The position numbers were made by a program, and so were the translations under genes. This document shows positions 51,475 to 63,818 of a stretch of DNA of 64,000 bases, piece after piece (position 1 is the stretch's first letter; the number at the start of each line of letters is the position of its first letter). The stretch lies in contig OY757023.1 in assembly GCA_963580285.1 (NCBI GenBank), positions 88,685,108 to 88,749,107 on the forward strand. Direction: 5' to 3'. Under the pieces are notes generated by a model. It searched no databases and was not told the origin of the DNA. It worked only from the letters and a program-made list of their open reading frames with translations. This DNA comes from Lucinisca nassula. Its lineage: Eukaryota > Mollusca > Bivalvia > Lucinida > Lucinidae.

Positions 51475-53055
51475 AAAGTAGAAGTAAAACAAAGATCAGG
51501 AATTGATACAATTAACTTACTCCACCCATAAAAGACACCAAAGGGAAAGAAATACAAACATTAAGCGACCAGACCATAATGGAAACCTAAACAAAGGAAG
51601 GCCATAAGGACAGTTACTTTCCCACAAAATGGCCATATGGCCATCCAAAATTAAAAGACACAAGTGATACACACACTAAGTAACAAACAACAACATAAAT
51701 AAATCGCCACAGAAGAGCCGCCTTGGAACGGTCAGTGGAAGATTTCCACTGGGGGGCTTAAATCGATTTTACGTGGCCACAATCCTCGCCCTTACTTCCG
51801 TCGCGATTTAGACAAATAATTTGTTCAGTCCGCATGAAGGCCTCCTAACTCATCAATGCAACATCTCCGTGAACACAAAAATCAAAGAACCACAGAGGTG
51901 AGACAACGGTGAGGACTCGACAGCAAGAAACCACTGAAATGCTGGAGCAAAAGAAAACCAACAGTTAGACTCCGATGGGCCCGACCAGAGACAGAGCATC
52001 AGGCACCAACCAACATTACCTTGAATTAGATCTCTCTAATTCTCAATAAGCCTTTACGTTGGAGCCGTCATAGAATCTGAGGCCTGACCCACCGGCGTGC
52101 AATTTAAGAGGGAAGCAAAGTTGCCAACCGTGATTGGGTTAACTACCATGCATGCAGTCTGTCGTATAATATCCATGTTGTACCCAATCTTTTTATATCG
52201 AAGAATGATTTTACGAAATTGGGTGCTGAAGTCCTTGCGGTTATATATTTTTCTGAATTTATATACTAAGTCACCATAAAATTCGGGTTCCGATAGACCT
52301 TGTTGCAGAAGAGCTTTAAGTCCAATATTGAATTTTGAAATTAAATCAGAATGGCGTCTATAAAATTTTGAAAAGGCTTTGCGTAGTTTATGGTACCGAT
52401 AACCCTGATTGAGGAGTTTAGCCGTTAATAATTTATTACGAGTGTTGAAGTCAGTTACATGACTACACACTCTAGCAAATCGAATTAATTGCGAAATATA
52501 AACGCCATAGGATGGCGCACGAGGAACATCACCATCCAAAAAAGGAAAATTTACAATCTCAAAATCAAAGTCATCGCGTTTATCATAAATTTTGCACGAA
52601 ACAAATCCATCTACAATAGATAGATGTAAATCCAAAAACGGGGCCTCAGTATCAGAAGAATTTGCTTTATTTAACTGAAGTTCTAGGGGGTAAATCTGAC
52701 TGATCAAACCATCAAAATAGGTATTATCAATATTTAATAAATCATCTAAATATCTAGAAGTGCAGCTAAAAGCTTCAATAATTTCAGATTGGTTATCAAT
52801 GGAAAGCGACAAAATGAAGTCTCTTTCATAACAATACAAGAACAGATCAGCCACAAGAGGTGCGCAATTAGTACCCATCGGAATACCCACAATTTGTCTA
52901 AATAACTTAGTACCGAATCTAATATAAATATTGTCAAGTAGAAAGGTGAGGGCATCACACACTTTCTGACATGACCAAAGTGTATAATTCTTATGCTCTT
53001 TAGAAGTGAAAAATGCATTTCTGACATTACATGCAAGATAGAGAGAATCTTCTCT
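51475..53055 (-). mobile_element. 5'-truncated Naiad copy in tandem (pseudo-LTR)
   Basis: It is the 3' 1,581 bp of the element, nearly identical to 47,314-48,894 (one visible coding difference, Pro for Leu near the C-terminus). It is cut at residue codons REDSLYL of RT. It abuts the full-length copy head-to-tail on the minus strand. Confidence 0.95.
52054..53055 (-). pseudogene. Naiad reverse transcriptase, 5'-truncated
   Basis: The frame enters from flanking S sequence (the first 11 residues are not Naiad) and continues from REDSLYLACN through GIPMGTNCAP and YLDD to the normal stop. It lacks the endonuclease, linker and first RT motifs, so it cannot act alone. No internal stop is present, which agrees with a recent origin together with the full-length copy. 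Confidence 0.92.
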
Positions 53056-54085
53056 GATTGGATAAAACTTGAACTTCCTTGTTACCATGGACGCACGTTC
53101 ATCTTTTCGAAATAAACAAACTTGGCTGTGCTACATCAACTCACAATACAGCTTTTTCCCGTTTAACAGCTACATCTAATTCAATGATAAAAACGTGTCT
53201 TCTTTACCCTTTCGCTGGTATATTCCACTGCATGAGGTAGTACTACACATACAGTGTCACAGACCGTGTCAAAACTAATAGCCGTTAGATTTGGCGAGAA
53301 GAAGTAAACAAAAGTTTTCCTGCTGTGATGAGTGAATAAAATAATACAGTAGGTACATTTTTCTTGAAACATCTTGCTTAAAAATTGGTGTTTCAGTTCA
53401 ATGTACCTGTTGTTAAAATACAGCCAACAAAGCTCAGTGAGGATTTTTTCCACTGCAGTCGAAGAAAATCAGGGCCGGACTCTAGCTCTTGTCGAAAATA
53501 AGCATGCAGCTACCAGGCTTCTAGCTCGAGATAGTACATGAAAGAAGAAAACTCTGCACACTGATGGCCAGAATCACAGCAATAGGTGAATTGGGATGCA
53601 AACATCTTGTTCAAACTTTGGTGTTTCATTTCAAAGTACCTCTTGTTTAAACAAAGCAGCATTGGAGGTCACAGGAGTGAATTGTCTTGGAATCTCAGAA
53701 GACACTCCCAGGTATCCAAGTTGTAAATAAGAATGCTTTGTGGTGAGTGACTGTTTCAAAAAACTTTACAAAGGTATTCTCGAATTTGACCCTAGCCCCA
53801 CCCCAGGGCGTAAACCCAGGGTTATGTTCTCTTTGAACATCAGAAGACCCTCCCAGTAGCCTGGCAGTAGGGCTGGCTAATCAAAGCTGAAAAGATAATC
53901 AATTATCATTCCTGTCATTGCGATCGATAATCAATTAGTAATCACTGAAGATTTAGTCATAATTTTACGGTCGGGTATAAAAGCCAAGGCCGGGCCAAAA
54001 AATGCTGATCCAAAGATTTTATATTTTGTCTATTGTTCTAATTAAGATATAGATCTAGGTCAATTGGGTATCAAATTATTATAAA
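53056..54085 (+). repeat. block S, right piece
   Basis: The reverse complement is 59,663-60,688. It includes two diverged ~220-bp internal units (AACACCAAAGTTTGAACAAG and AACACCAATTTTTAAGCAAG on the minus strand) and a 90-codon minus-strand frame at 53,181-53,453 that is repeated at 60,291-60,563. That frame has no recognisable domain. Confidence 0.92.
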
Positions 54086-57000
54086 TAACATATTTGATAA
54101 CTGCACGAAGGTTTATCTCTCTTTTCTTGAAATAACCGTTTTCCGAAATCCAGGGTATAAAAGCCAGGGCCGGAAAAAATGATTATATTTCTTAAATCCT
54201 TGCAAATCTACAGTTTAAAGTACTTTTTGTACTGAAAATATTTGAATTTGATTATTGTCATCACTTCTCCACAGAAAAATATAACAAACATATGAGACTA
54301 CCTTAAATGATCAATTTTCTTACTTTTCAATTGTTTCTATTTTTAGTTTGACTTAATTAAAGAAAACGACGGAAAAGGACCGAAATGGAAGAAACTTTTG
54401 TTTACTGCTAGCTGGAATTAAAGAAAAGTAAAAAATAACATTTTTTCTTTATCATTTTAATACACACATACATGTTAGCAAATATAACAATCAATTTTTA
54501 TATTTCTTTAATTCCAGCTAGCAGTAATAAAAAACTTTACAAAGGTATTCTCGAATTTGACCCTAGCCCCACCCCAGGGCGTAAACCCAGGGTTATGTTC
54601 TCTTTGAACATCAGAAGACCCTCCCAGTAGCCTGGCAGTAGGGCTGGCTAATCAAAGCTGAAAAGATAATCAATTATCATTCCTGTCATTGCGATCGATA
54701 ATCAATTAGTAATCACTGAAGATTTAGTCATAATTTTACGGTCGGGTATAAAAGCCAAGGCCGGGCCGGGCCAAAAAATGCTGATCCAAAGATTTTATAT
54801 TTTGTCTATTGTTCTAATTAAGATATAGATCTAGGTCAATTGGGTATCAAATTATTATAAATAACATATTTGATAACTGCACGAAGGTTTATCTCTCTTT
54901 TCTTGAAATAACCGTTTTCCGAAATCCAGGGTATAAAAGCCAGGGCCGGAAAAAATGATTATATTTCTTAAATCCTTGCAAATCTACAGTTTAAAGTACT
55001 TCTTTTTGTACTGAAAATATTTGAATTTGATTATTGTCATCACTTCTCCATAGAAAAATATAACAAACATATGAGACTACCTTAAATGATCAATTTTCTT
55101 ACTTTTTAATTGTTTCTATTTTTAGTTTGACTTAATTAAAGAAAACGACGGAAAAGGACCGAAATGGAAGAAAATTTTGTTTACTGCTAGCTGGAATTAA
55201 AGAAAAGTAAAAAATAACATTTTTTCTTTATCATTTTAATACACACATACATGTTAGCAAATATAACAATCAATTTTTATATTTCTTTAATTCCAGCTAG
55301 CAGTAATAATACGTTTTTTTACCTTTTTGGTACATTTCGGTCATTTCCTTTAGTAAAGTTAATCTAAACATTACGATAACACGCCCGTATGGCATAGTGC
55401 ATTTTTTCACATCTCCAAAATGGCTACTTTTCTGATTAAAATATGCGATATTTTTCTTATAAATACTACAAACATAGGTTGTGGGTGCTCGTTAGAACCG
55501 CCTCATCGAGGCGGTTCTAACGAGTACCCACAACCTATGTCTTGGATTAAAAATATTGTTTACCCCCTTAAACCCCAGTTTTCTCTATAAAAAGTGGGGT
55601 TTAGGGGGTGTTCATTTCACGGACTTGTTCACGTGATGAATAGAAAGCATTAGAAAATAAGAAATAAGATCATTTACTTAAAGGTGATTTTGATATGTTT
55701 ATTTTATTTTCTATGTACACATGATAAAAACTATCAAATTTATCTATCATCAGGGCAAAAAAGAATTTCTTTAACCAATAAAATTGTAAGAAATTAATAA
55801 ATATTTCCATTTTTACCAGCCTTTGGCACAATCCTTTGGATCCAGACGTTAACTGGAGGCCCCCTGTGCAGGGAGAACCATCCCCCGTGCAGGTTAAAGA
55901 TCCCTAACATAATTACATCAACAACAACAGCCTGTTAACTATGTAGGCAGCTCCATCCTGCGAAACCTGGAGTGTATATACATGTATATGTAATGTACAC
56001 CAGGAGTGTTTTGTTTGTTGATTTGAGGTGTAAAGTCCCCATCAACACCAACCCAAGACCAACCGATTTTGTCTGGTGAAAAGCTGGACCAGGTCAGGTC
56101 GCGTGAGATCAGTGGCTGGCTGGTCCGAATGGTCTACCCTGGTAGTTGAAAATCTGCCACCAAAGTCATAAAAATCCATGTTTTTAGCTCATTGATTATA
56201 AAATGGATTTCTGTTTTCAGTATGTTGCAGTAGCTTTACTATGTAAATAATAATAGAAATATTTGTTTGATTTGAGGTTTAACATCCCCATCAACACCGT
56301 AAAGGTCATTTTGGAGACATTGCTTCCAATTTTGTTGGACTTTTATCCGACACTGAGTTGAAATGACATCTCAAGCCCTGCTGGCCAATGAAACCAATAG
56401 GGCTTTAATATAAGCATGGAGGGTCCGACACTTGCATATTTTCAGTATTAAACTGTATCCCTCATTGTCAGTTTCACTATTATCATGCGTCAGCATTAAG
56501 TTTTGTAAAGGCTTGAAAACACGAGCTTGTACTTGCAGCTGTGCCAGTTTCGCAGAACTTTAATTTTTCTCAAAAAAGGCACAAATATTTTATATCTAAA
56601 CTCACTGCATCTAACAACATTGCAGAATAACTAATCAACAACTTATTCAAGTCAAGCCCCATGTTCAAGTAGCTTAAAACTTTTTAGTGCCGTGTTGGGG
56701 GGAAAAATTGGTAGTTCCATTTCAAGGGGGTATCCCTTTTCAAAGAATTCTTTGTCCTGTTTGTTAAAAATTCAGAGACCAATTTTCATTGCACATAGTT
56801 GGTAGGGAAAGTGTTGCAATGTTTGTGGTGGTGGCTTTGACAAAGTCACATATAAGAACTAAGAACAAAACTCAATGTACGCAATCTTACTGGACTGCAT
56901 CGTAGATCTATTTTTGACCCGTATTTTGACTTTTTACACATTCGGTAAGTTTACTGGGCAAATCAACAGGCCAACTACAAACTCTGTGATATTGAATTGG

Positions 57001-59664
57001 TCTTATCTATATTCTGATATAGAATTTCCTGTGCCTGCGCAGGTTAGAGATGCCGTAATTACAGAATTACTGTGTAGGCTTTTGAGTGTATGTAATAATG
57101 TACACCTAATGTGACATACTTGTAACTTGTGTGCTAGAAGAATCATGATTCCTGAAGGATCGTCTTCTAGAACCATTTTCCATTCCCATTGAGAGTTTTG
57201 TTTGTTTGATTTGATGTTTAACATCCCCATCAACACTGTATAGGACATTTTGATAATGTTGCTTCCAATTTTGTGCTACTTTTACTCGACATTGAGATGA
57301 AATGACATCTAAAGCCTTGTATCCCATAAACCAATATGGTTTATAAGCATGGACGGTCCGACTTGCACCGCTTTCCCTAGGCAGGCATAGATCCTCTAAG
57401 CCGTTAACCAGGCAGTACTCCTGTGCTGTCGGTTTCAGCTCTGCGTGGAAGCATCATGCAGCCATTCTATTTTTTAAAGCCCCGATGGAGTGGGGCGGTG
57501 CATGGGGGGCCCCTTGGGGAGATGGATAGATTTTGCATGTTTGGTTTGAGGTTTAAAGTCCCCGTCAACACTGTAAAGGTCATTTTGGTGACTCTGCTTC
57601 CAATTTTGTGGGACTTTTACCCAACATCGAAATAAAATGACATATCAAGCCCTGCCGCGCAATGAAACCAATAGGGTTTATAAGCATGGACGGTCTGACT
57701 CGCACTGCTTTGCCTGGGCAGGCTTAGATCCTCAAAGCAGTTTACCAGTACTTGTGTGCGGGTCGGTTTCAGCTTTGCGTGTAAGCATCATGCAGCCTAT
57801 TTATTCCTTCAAGTCCCAATGGTGGAGGGGGGGGGGGAAGATTCACCTTATTTGCATTATCTGCTGGTTCCTAGTCTGAAGGTTATCAAAGTTGGAAAAA
57901 CAGGTAACCAGAACACCCTGACCTTCAAGGTCAGTGGGGAGGGTCTGGTTACCTGTTTTTCCAATATTGGCAAAGTGGCAGCAAATAGTGCAAATATGGT
58001 GGATAGAATTCTGACATTTCTATCTCTTGAACAGAGATAATAACTCTTCCCTACCCTAAAGTATGGATGCAACTGCAGTTTTCAAAAATAATACTGGTTC
58101 TACTAAATACCGATACCATTCTCTGGAAGGAGTGGTTTTTTATACCCGCTTTTTCGAGGAAAAATCGGGTATATTGTTTTCGTATCACAGTTGAGTCCGG
58201 CGTCCGTCTGTCCGTCGGTCTGTCTGTCCGTCACGTTTCTTGTAAATGGATCTCCTCTGCAACTACTGAAGTTACACTTTTGAAACTTTGCATGTGGATA
58301 GACCCTACGTGGAATGTAGATGGCAGTGGGCAACTTTTTGGTGACCTTGACCTCAACATGACCCCAAGGTCAAAGGTAAAAAAATATGGCAAATCATAAT
58401 TTGTCATATCTGTCATCTCCTTAACTATTGGAGATATACTTCTGAAACTTTGCTTATTGGATGGTCTTTGGAATATAGAATATGTTGGACTACTTTTGGT
58501 GTGACCTTGACCCCAAGGTCAAAGGTCAAAATGTATGATTTAGCCGTATCTTCTAAACTATTAGAGGTACACTTCTGAAACTTTGGTTATTGGATGGCCC
58601 TTGGAATATAGAATAAATCTGGATACTTTTTGTGTGACCTTGACCTGCACATGACCCCAAGGGCAAAGGTAAAAAAATTATGATTTGCCATATCTCCTAA
58701 ACTATTGGAGTTACACTTCTGAAACTTTGCTTATTGGATGGTCCTTGGAATACAGAATATGTCGGGCTACTTTTGGTGTGACCTTGACCCCAAGGTCAAA
58801 GGTCAAAAAGTATGATTTTGCCATATCTTCTAAACTATTAGAGTTACACTTCTGTAACTTTAGTCATTGGATGGCCCTTGGAAGATAGAATAAATTTGGA
58901 CACTTTTGGTGTGACCTTCACCTCAACATGACCCCAAGGTCAAAGTTCAAAAATTATGATTTGCCATATCTCCTAAACTATTGGAGTTACACTTCTGAAA
59001 CTTTGCTTATCGGATGGTCCTTGGAATATAGAATATTTTCGGCTACTTTTGGTGTGACCTCGACCCAAGGTCAAAGGTAAAAAAGTATGACTTTGCTATA
59101 TCTTCCTAACTATTAGAGTTACACTTCTGAAACTTGGTTATTTGATGGCTGTTGGAATATAGAATAAATTGGGATACTTTAGGTGGACCTCAACATAACC
59201 CCAAGGTTAAAGGTCAAAAAGTATGACTTTGCCATATCTTCTAAACTATAAGAGTTACACTTCTGAATTTTTGCTTATCAGTTAGAATGTTCTTTACAAC
59301 TTTTTTTTTTAACTTACATACAGTTTTGGCTTGCTAATACATAGTCATTTGTGTTACTCATAGAAAACGCGGGTATTTGCGATGGTATACCATCGACTGC
59401 TGATCTTATTTTTTTTTTTTCGGTCAACTATCTACTGCACAGTTCAAGTTTAACTTTGTTGCTGTCGACCACCTTTGAGACTGTTAAACTTTAGAACAGT
59501 CCAAAAGGAGGTCTTAATATAGGAATTTTGTGGTACTTCTGCAAATGTCCATTTAGAAAACCTTTTCATTTCAAAAAGACCCACCTAATACTGAATGCAC
59601 AAAATGGGAGGTTTGTAAGCATCAAAACGGTTGGTTGCAGTTAGGTCGCGCCTATTTCATATTA
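54080..59664 (-). repeat. block A, right arm (inverted)
   Basis: Inverted copy of 41,551-47,133. It mirrors the M2 MITE (55,369-55,638), F repeats (about 56,255-56,430, 57,195-57,500, 57,535-57,822), the ~135-bp unit element (58,141-59,378) and two copies each of the 124-bp MITE. Differences from the left arm include GGGCCGGGCC near 54,762 and a shorter G run near 57,825. Confidence 0.95.
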
Positions 59665-60877
59665 ATAATTTGATACCCAATTGACCTAGATCTATATCTT
59701 AATTAGAACAATAGACAAAATATAAAATCTTTGGATCAGCATTTTTTGGCCCGGCCTTGGCTTTTATACCCGACCGTAAAATTATGACTAAATCTTCAGT
59801 GATTACTAATTGATTATCGATCGCAATGACAGGAATGATAATTGATTATCTTTTCAGCTTTGATTAGCCAGCCCTACTGCCAGGCTACTGGGAGGGTCTT
59901 CTGATGTTCAAAGAGAACATAACCCTGGGTTTACGCCCTGGGGTGGGGCTAGGGTCAAATTCGAGAATACCTTTGTAAAGTTTTTTGAAACAGTCACTCA
60001 CCACAAAGCATTCTTATTTACAACTTGGATACCTGGGAGTGTCTTCTGAGATTCCAAGACAATTCACTCCTGTGACCTCCAATGCTGCTTTGTTTAAACA
60101 AGAGGTACTTTGAAATGAAACACCAAAGTTTGAACAAGATGTTTGCATCCCAATTCACCTATTGCTGTGATTCTGGCCATCAGTGTGCAGAGTTTTCTTC
60201 TTTCATGTACTATCTCGAGCTAGAAGCCTGGTAGCTGCATGCTTATTTTCGACAAGAGCTAGAGTCCGGCCCTGATTTTCTTCGACTGCAGTGGAAAAAA
60301 TCCTCACTGAGCTTTGTTGGCTGTATTTTAACAACAGGTACATTGAACTGAAACACCAATTTTTAAGCAAGATGTTTCAAGAAAAATGTACCTACTGTAT
60401 TATTTTATTCACTCATCACAGCAGGAAAACTTTTGTTTACTTCTTCTCGCCAAATCTAACGGCTATTAGTTTTGACACGGTCTGTGACACTGTATGTGTA
60501 GTACTACCTCATGCAGTGGAATATACCAGCGAAAGGGTAAAGAAGACACGTTTTTATCATTGAATTAGATGTAGCTGTTAAACGGGAAAAAGCTGTATTG
60601 TGAGTTGATGTAGCACAGCCAAGTTTGTTTATTTCGAAAAGATGAACGTGCGTCCATGGTAACAAGGAAGTTCAAGTTTTATCCAATCAGGTTTACTTCC
60701 GGCAACAGGAAGCTGTAAAACCGGAAGTACGAAGAAATTTTTGGCCTTAGTCCTGTTGGCTTTTGAGGTTTGAATGGGTGGGGTATGTTCATAAATAAAT
60801 ACACGTGTTACCGTTAAGCAACCAACTCTCGTTGTTTGCCGCCTTCGGCGGCAAACAACTCGTTGGTTGGTTGCTAT
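59665..60877 (-). repeat. block S, inverted copy without Naiad
   Basis: This 1.2-kb block is the reverse complement of S (47,131-47,313 joined to 53,056-54,079). It is uninterrupted at 60,688-60,692, so it records S before Naiad insertion. The right end leads into unique sequence. Confidence 0.94.
60817..60875. repeat. 59-bp hairpin, second copy
   Basis: Inverted copy of 47,133-47,191, intact to its base. Here it joins unique sequence (ATTAAACGTCC), probably the original context. Confidence 0.9.
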
Positions 60878-61319
60878 TAAACGTCCTTAACAATAATTCT
60901 AACAGTAAATTTCTGCAGCTCTTTTACAGCTGTATTGAATAAAGAGTCAAATCAGAAATGTAGAAGTGTCTTTTACACGTTTTTGGTATTTAGGTCATTT
61001 ACATAGGTTGTTAGTTTTTGACGGGTAGCATAAGTAACAGTACACGGTTGTTAATTTTGACGGGTAACATAAGTAAGAGTACAAGGTAACGCCCCAAAGA
61101 CCACAGGGCTTAATGCTGCAAAATTCTTGCATCAGGCTTTTAAGAAAAATATGGGGTAAACCAAATCGAGCCAACGGCTAACATCATATGTTGTGGTTTC
61201 TACGCTCATGGTCATTTCGTATGAAAATTATTAAACAAGCTTCCATAAATTTCATGAGTGTATGATTTTGATTTTATCCCATTGTATGCGGTAAACTCCT
61301 AAATGGGGTACCTTGGAAA
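60878..61319. other. right flank of the inverted duplication
   Basis: A short repeat, TTTTGACGGGTA(G/A)CATAAGTAA, occurs twice (near 61,017 and 61,056). No gene is recognised. Confidence 0.45.
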
Positions 61320-61381
61320 ACAGTGCAGGCTCAGATTAGACGCCGCAAAACGCGGCGTCTGATCAGGGCCTCCACGGTTTA
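61320..61381. repeat. hairpin related to the 1,393 palindrome family
   Basis: AGACGCCGC and GCGGCGTCT form a perfect upper stem around AAAAC. Outer parts (CAGTGCAGGCTCAGAT and ATCAGGGCCTCCACGG) pair with mismatches. Confidence 0.8.
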
Positions 61382-62123
61382 CTAAACATTCAGCCATTTC
61401 CAAATAAATTTTGTTGAAGAAAACACAACCTGTCTGCCCGAAATTTTGTCATGAACTCCTGCTATAAATAAGGAGGAATATTCAATTTGGTACAAAAACA
61501 CACGGGGTATTCGACTACTTGGAACGCAGACGGATACCAAAAACGCCGACTGTTTACCTTGGATTTGAAAGAGGGTGAGTCGGTAAAATCATGTTTTTTG
61601 CGACCCTATTAAAAAATCAGTTTTGATTTTTTGCTGTATTCTTCTGGAACTGTCACAGCTGTTTCGTAATGGTGCTTTTAGCTTCGATAGATTACATGAA
61701 AGCGTCTTTACAGACAACTAAAATGCAAAACATGCACAATTTCTAAAAGAATTAGTGTAAGTACCAGGAATTAAACCGATTTATCCAAAGATGTCATTGT
61801 AGCTTGAAAGAGAAATAGTTCTTGTTCAAAAATAAACTCCTATATGCTTGTGCCATACATTGGTCGGGCAGCAATAAGCATGGACTTGAGTGCACCATGC
61901 TAAAAGAAGATAATATTTACGACAGACGGATTTCTTTGATGTTACCATGAAACGCAGACGATGGATACCAATGACGGATTTACAATTAATGGCTAAATCA
62001 ATGCCTACTTCCATATCTCCTTAATTTTGAGGTCCAAAAAGCACGGTTATGAACAGTGTTGAATATTTCCCATGCCGTATATAAACAACGATGGTGAAAA
62101 TAGCGTAAGACGAGTAAATGGTT
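61382..62123. other. unassigned sequence
   Basis: ACGCAGACG(G)ATACCAA occurs twice (near 61,526 and 61,952). No coding feature is supported. Confidence 0.4.
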
Positions 62124-62124
62124 A

Positions 62125-62216
<92 letters not shown>
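62124..62216. repeat. (CT)n microsatellite
   Basis: About 45 CT dinucleotides with one TT interruption. The Arg-Glu open frame across it is an artefact. Confidence 0.97.
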
Positions 62217-62220
<4 letters not shown>

Positions 62221-62519
62221 GTGTCTGGTATAGGGATTATGAATTTCAACGACTTCCATTTCAGGAAATGTTTGGATAGTTCATGTTTCCTATACTTACA
62301 TAAGTTTCTTCAGAAGATAACTAATGAAGAGGAACAGTCGTAGAGCCTTTTTCTTGGTTCTAATATTTTTTTACGATAATAGTTCCACATTTTATTGAAT
62401 AAAATAATAAAAATTAGCCATCGAAGAGATGGCAAATCCCCACCAAAAGCCAATATGGCCTTCAGAAGATTGTTCACCAATAGAAAGTGCACCAGAATTA
62501 AACCAACAATACATCACAA
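62217..62519. other. unassigned sequence
   Basis: No gene or repeat is recognised between the microsatellite and the following tandem array. Confidence 0.35.
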
Positions 62520-63818
62520 AAGTTACTGCAGTTATGGCATTCACAAAATTATACTTTCAGGTGAGATAACTAAAAAAACAGGGCACTCAGAATTGTGGTT
62601 CTTGCGCATGACATGCCTGCTTAAGCTCATGTATTTCTGTACAAAGTACCATCAATATATCTCAAAGGGTATTTGAGATATGATGATCAGAACATGGTCA
62701 TACTGTTATATTGGAAAGGTAGGTAACTCAAATATCACAGCACCAACAGTTGTGTTTCTTGCACATGACACCCCTTCTGTACCTTGTATACAAGTGCGCC
62801 AAGTTCCTTGACTATATCTCAAAGGGGGTTGGAGCTATGGTCATCACAAGGTTATATTGGCAGGGGAGAATACTCAAAAGCCAGAGCACCCAGAGTTGTA
62901 ATTCTTGAGCATGACACACTTGCTTAACCTCATGTACATCTGCATCAAGTACCACCAATATATGTCAAATGGTATTGACGGTACGGTGATCACAAGGTAA
63001 TCAGACTGTTATATTGGAAGGGGAGATAACTCAAATATCATAGCACCCAGAGTTGTGGTTCTTAGGCATGAAGCGCCGTCTCAACCTTGCATACAAGTGT
63101 GCCAAGTAGTAACAATATATCTCAAAGGGTATTGGAGTTATGGCCATCACAAGGTTATATTGTCAGGGGAGATAATTAAAAAACCAGGGCACCCAGAGCT
63201 GTGGTTCTGGCACGTGACACACCTGCTTAAACTCATTTATAACTGTACCAAGTACCATCAATATGTGGCCATCACAAGGTAGTGATTCTATATTATTGGA
63301 AGGGGAGATAACTCAAAAACCATGGCACCCAGAGTTGTGGTTCTTATGCATGACACACCGTCTTGGCCTTGTGAACAACTGTGCCAGGTATCATTAATAT
63401 ATCTTAAAGGGTATTGGAGTTATGGCCTTCACAAGGTATTCACTCTATTTTATTGGAAAGGGAGATAACTCAAAAACCACGGCAACCAGAGTTGTGGTTC
63501 TTGTGCATGACACGCTGTCTCAGCCTTGTGAACAGCTGTGCCAGGTGTCATCAATATATCTCAAAGGTTATTGGAGTGATGGCCACCACAAAGTATTTTA
63601 TTAAAAAGGGAGATAACTCAAAAAGTATGTCATCCAGAGTTCTGGTTCTTGCGCATGACTCGCCGTCTCAGCCTTGTGAACAATTGTGCCAAGAACCATC
63701 AATAAATCGCAAATGGTATAGGAATTATGGCCATCACAAGGTTGCATCTACGGACGGACAGACGGACGGACGCCAGGCTGATCGCTATATCCCCCGAACC
63801 TATTCGGTCGGGAGATAA
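62520..63818 (+). repeat. tandem array of ~150-bp units
   Basis: Eight units share GAGTTGTGGTTCTTG(C), CATGACACACC, ATCAATATATCTCAAAGGG and GGGGAGATAACTCAAAA, with spacing of about 136-158 bp. It ends with ACGGACGGACAGACGGACGG and a CCCCCGAACCTATTCGGTCGGG hairpin. The layout is like 41,837-43,074 (units, then GACGGACAGACGG, then an end motif), so they may be related element types. Confidence 0.85.

Noticed and set aside
53181..53453. 90-codon frame present twice (also 60,291-60,563) as a conserved gene
   Set aside because: The two copies are identical because the whole S block was duplicated recently, so conservation cannot be inferred, and no domain is recognisable.
41551..59664. Blocks A as terminal inverted repeats of one giant DNA transposon
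   Set aside because: The arms hold ordinary repeats, no transposase, integrase or polymerase lies between them, and the second S copy outside the arms fits a segmental inverted duplication better.
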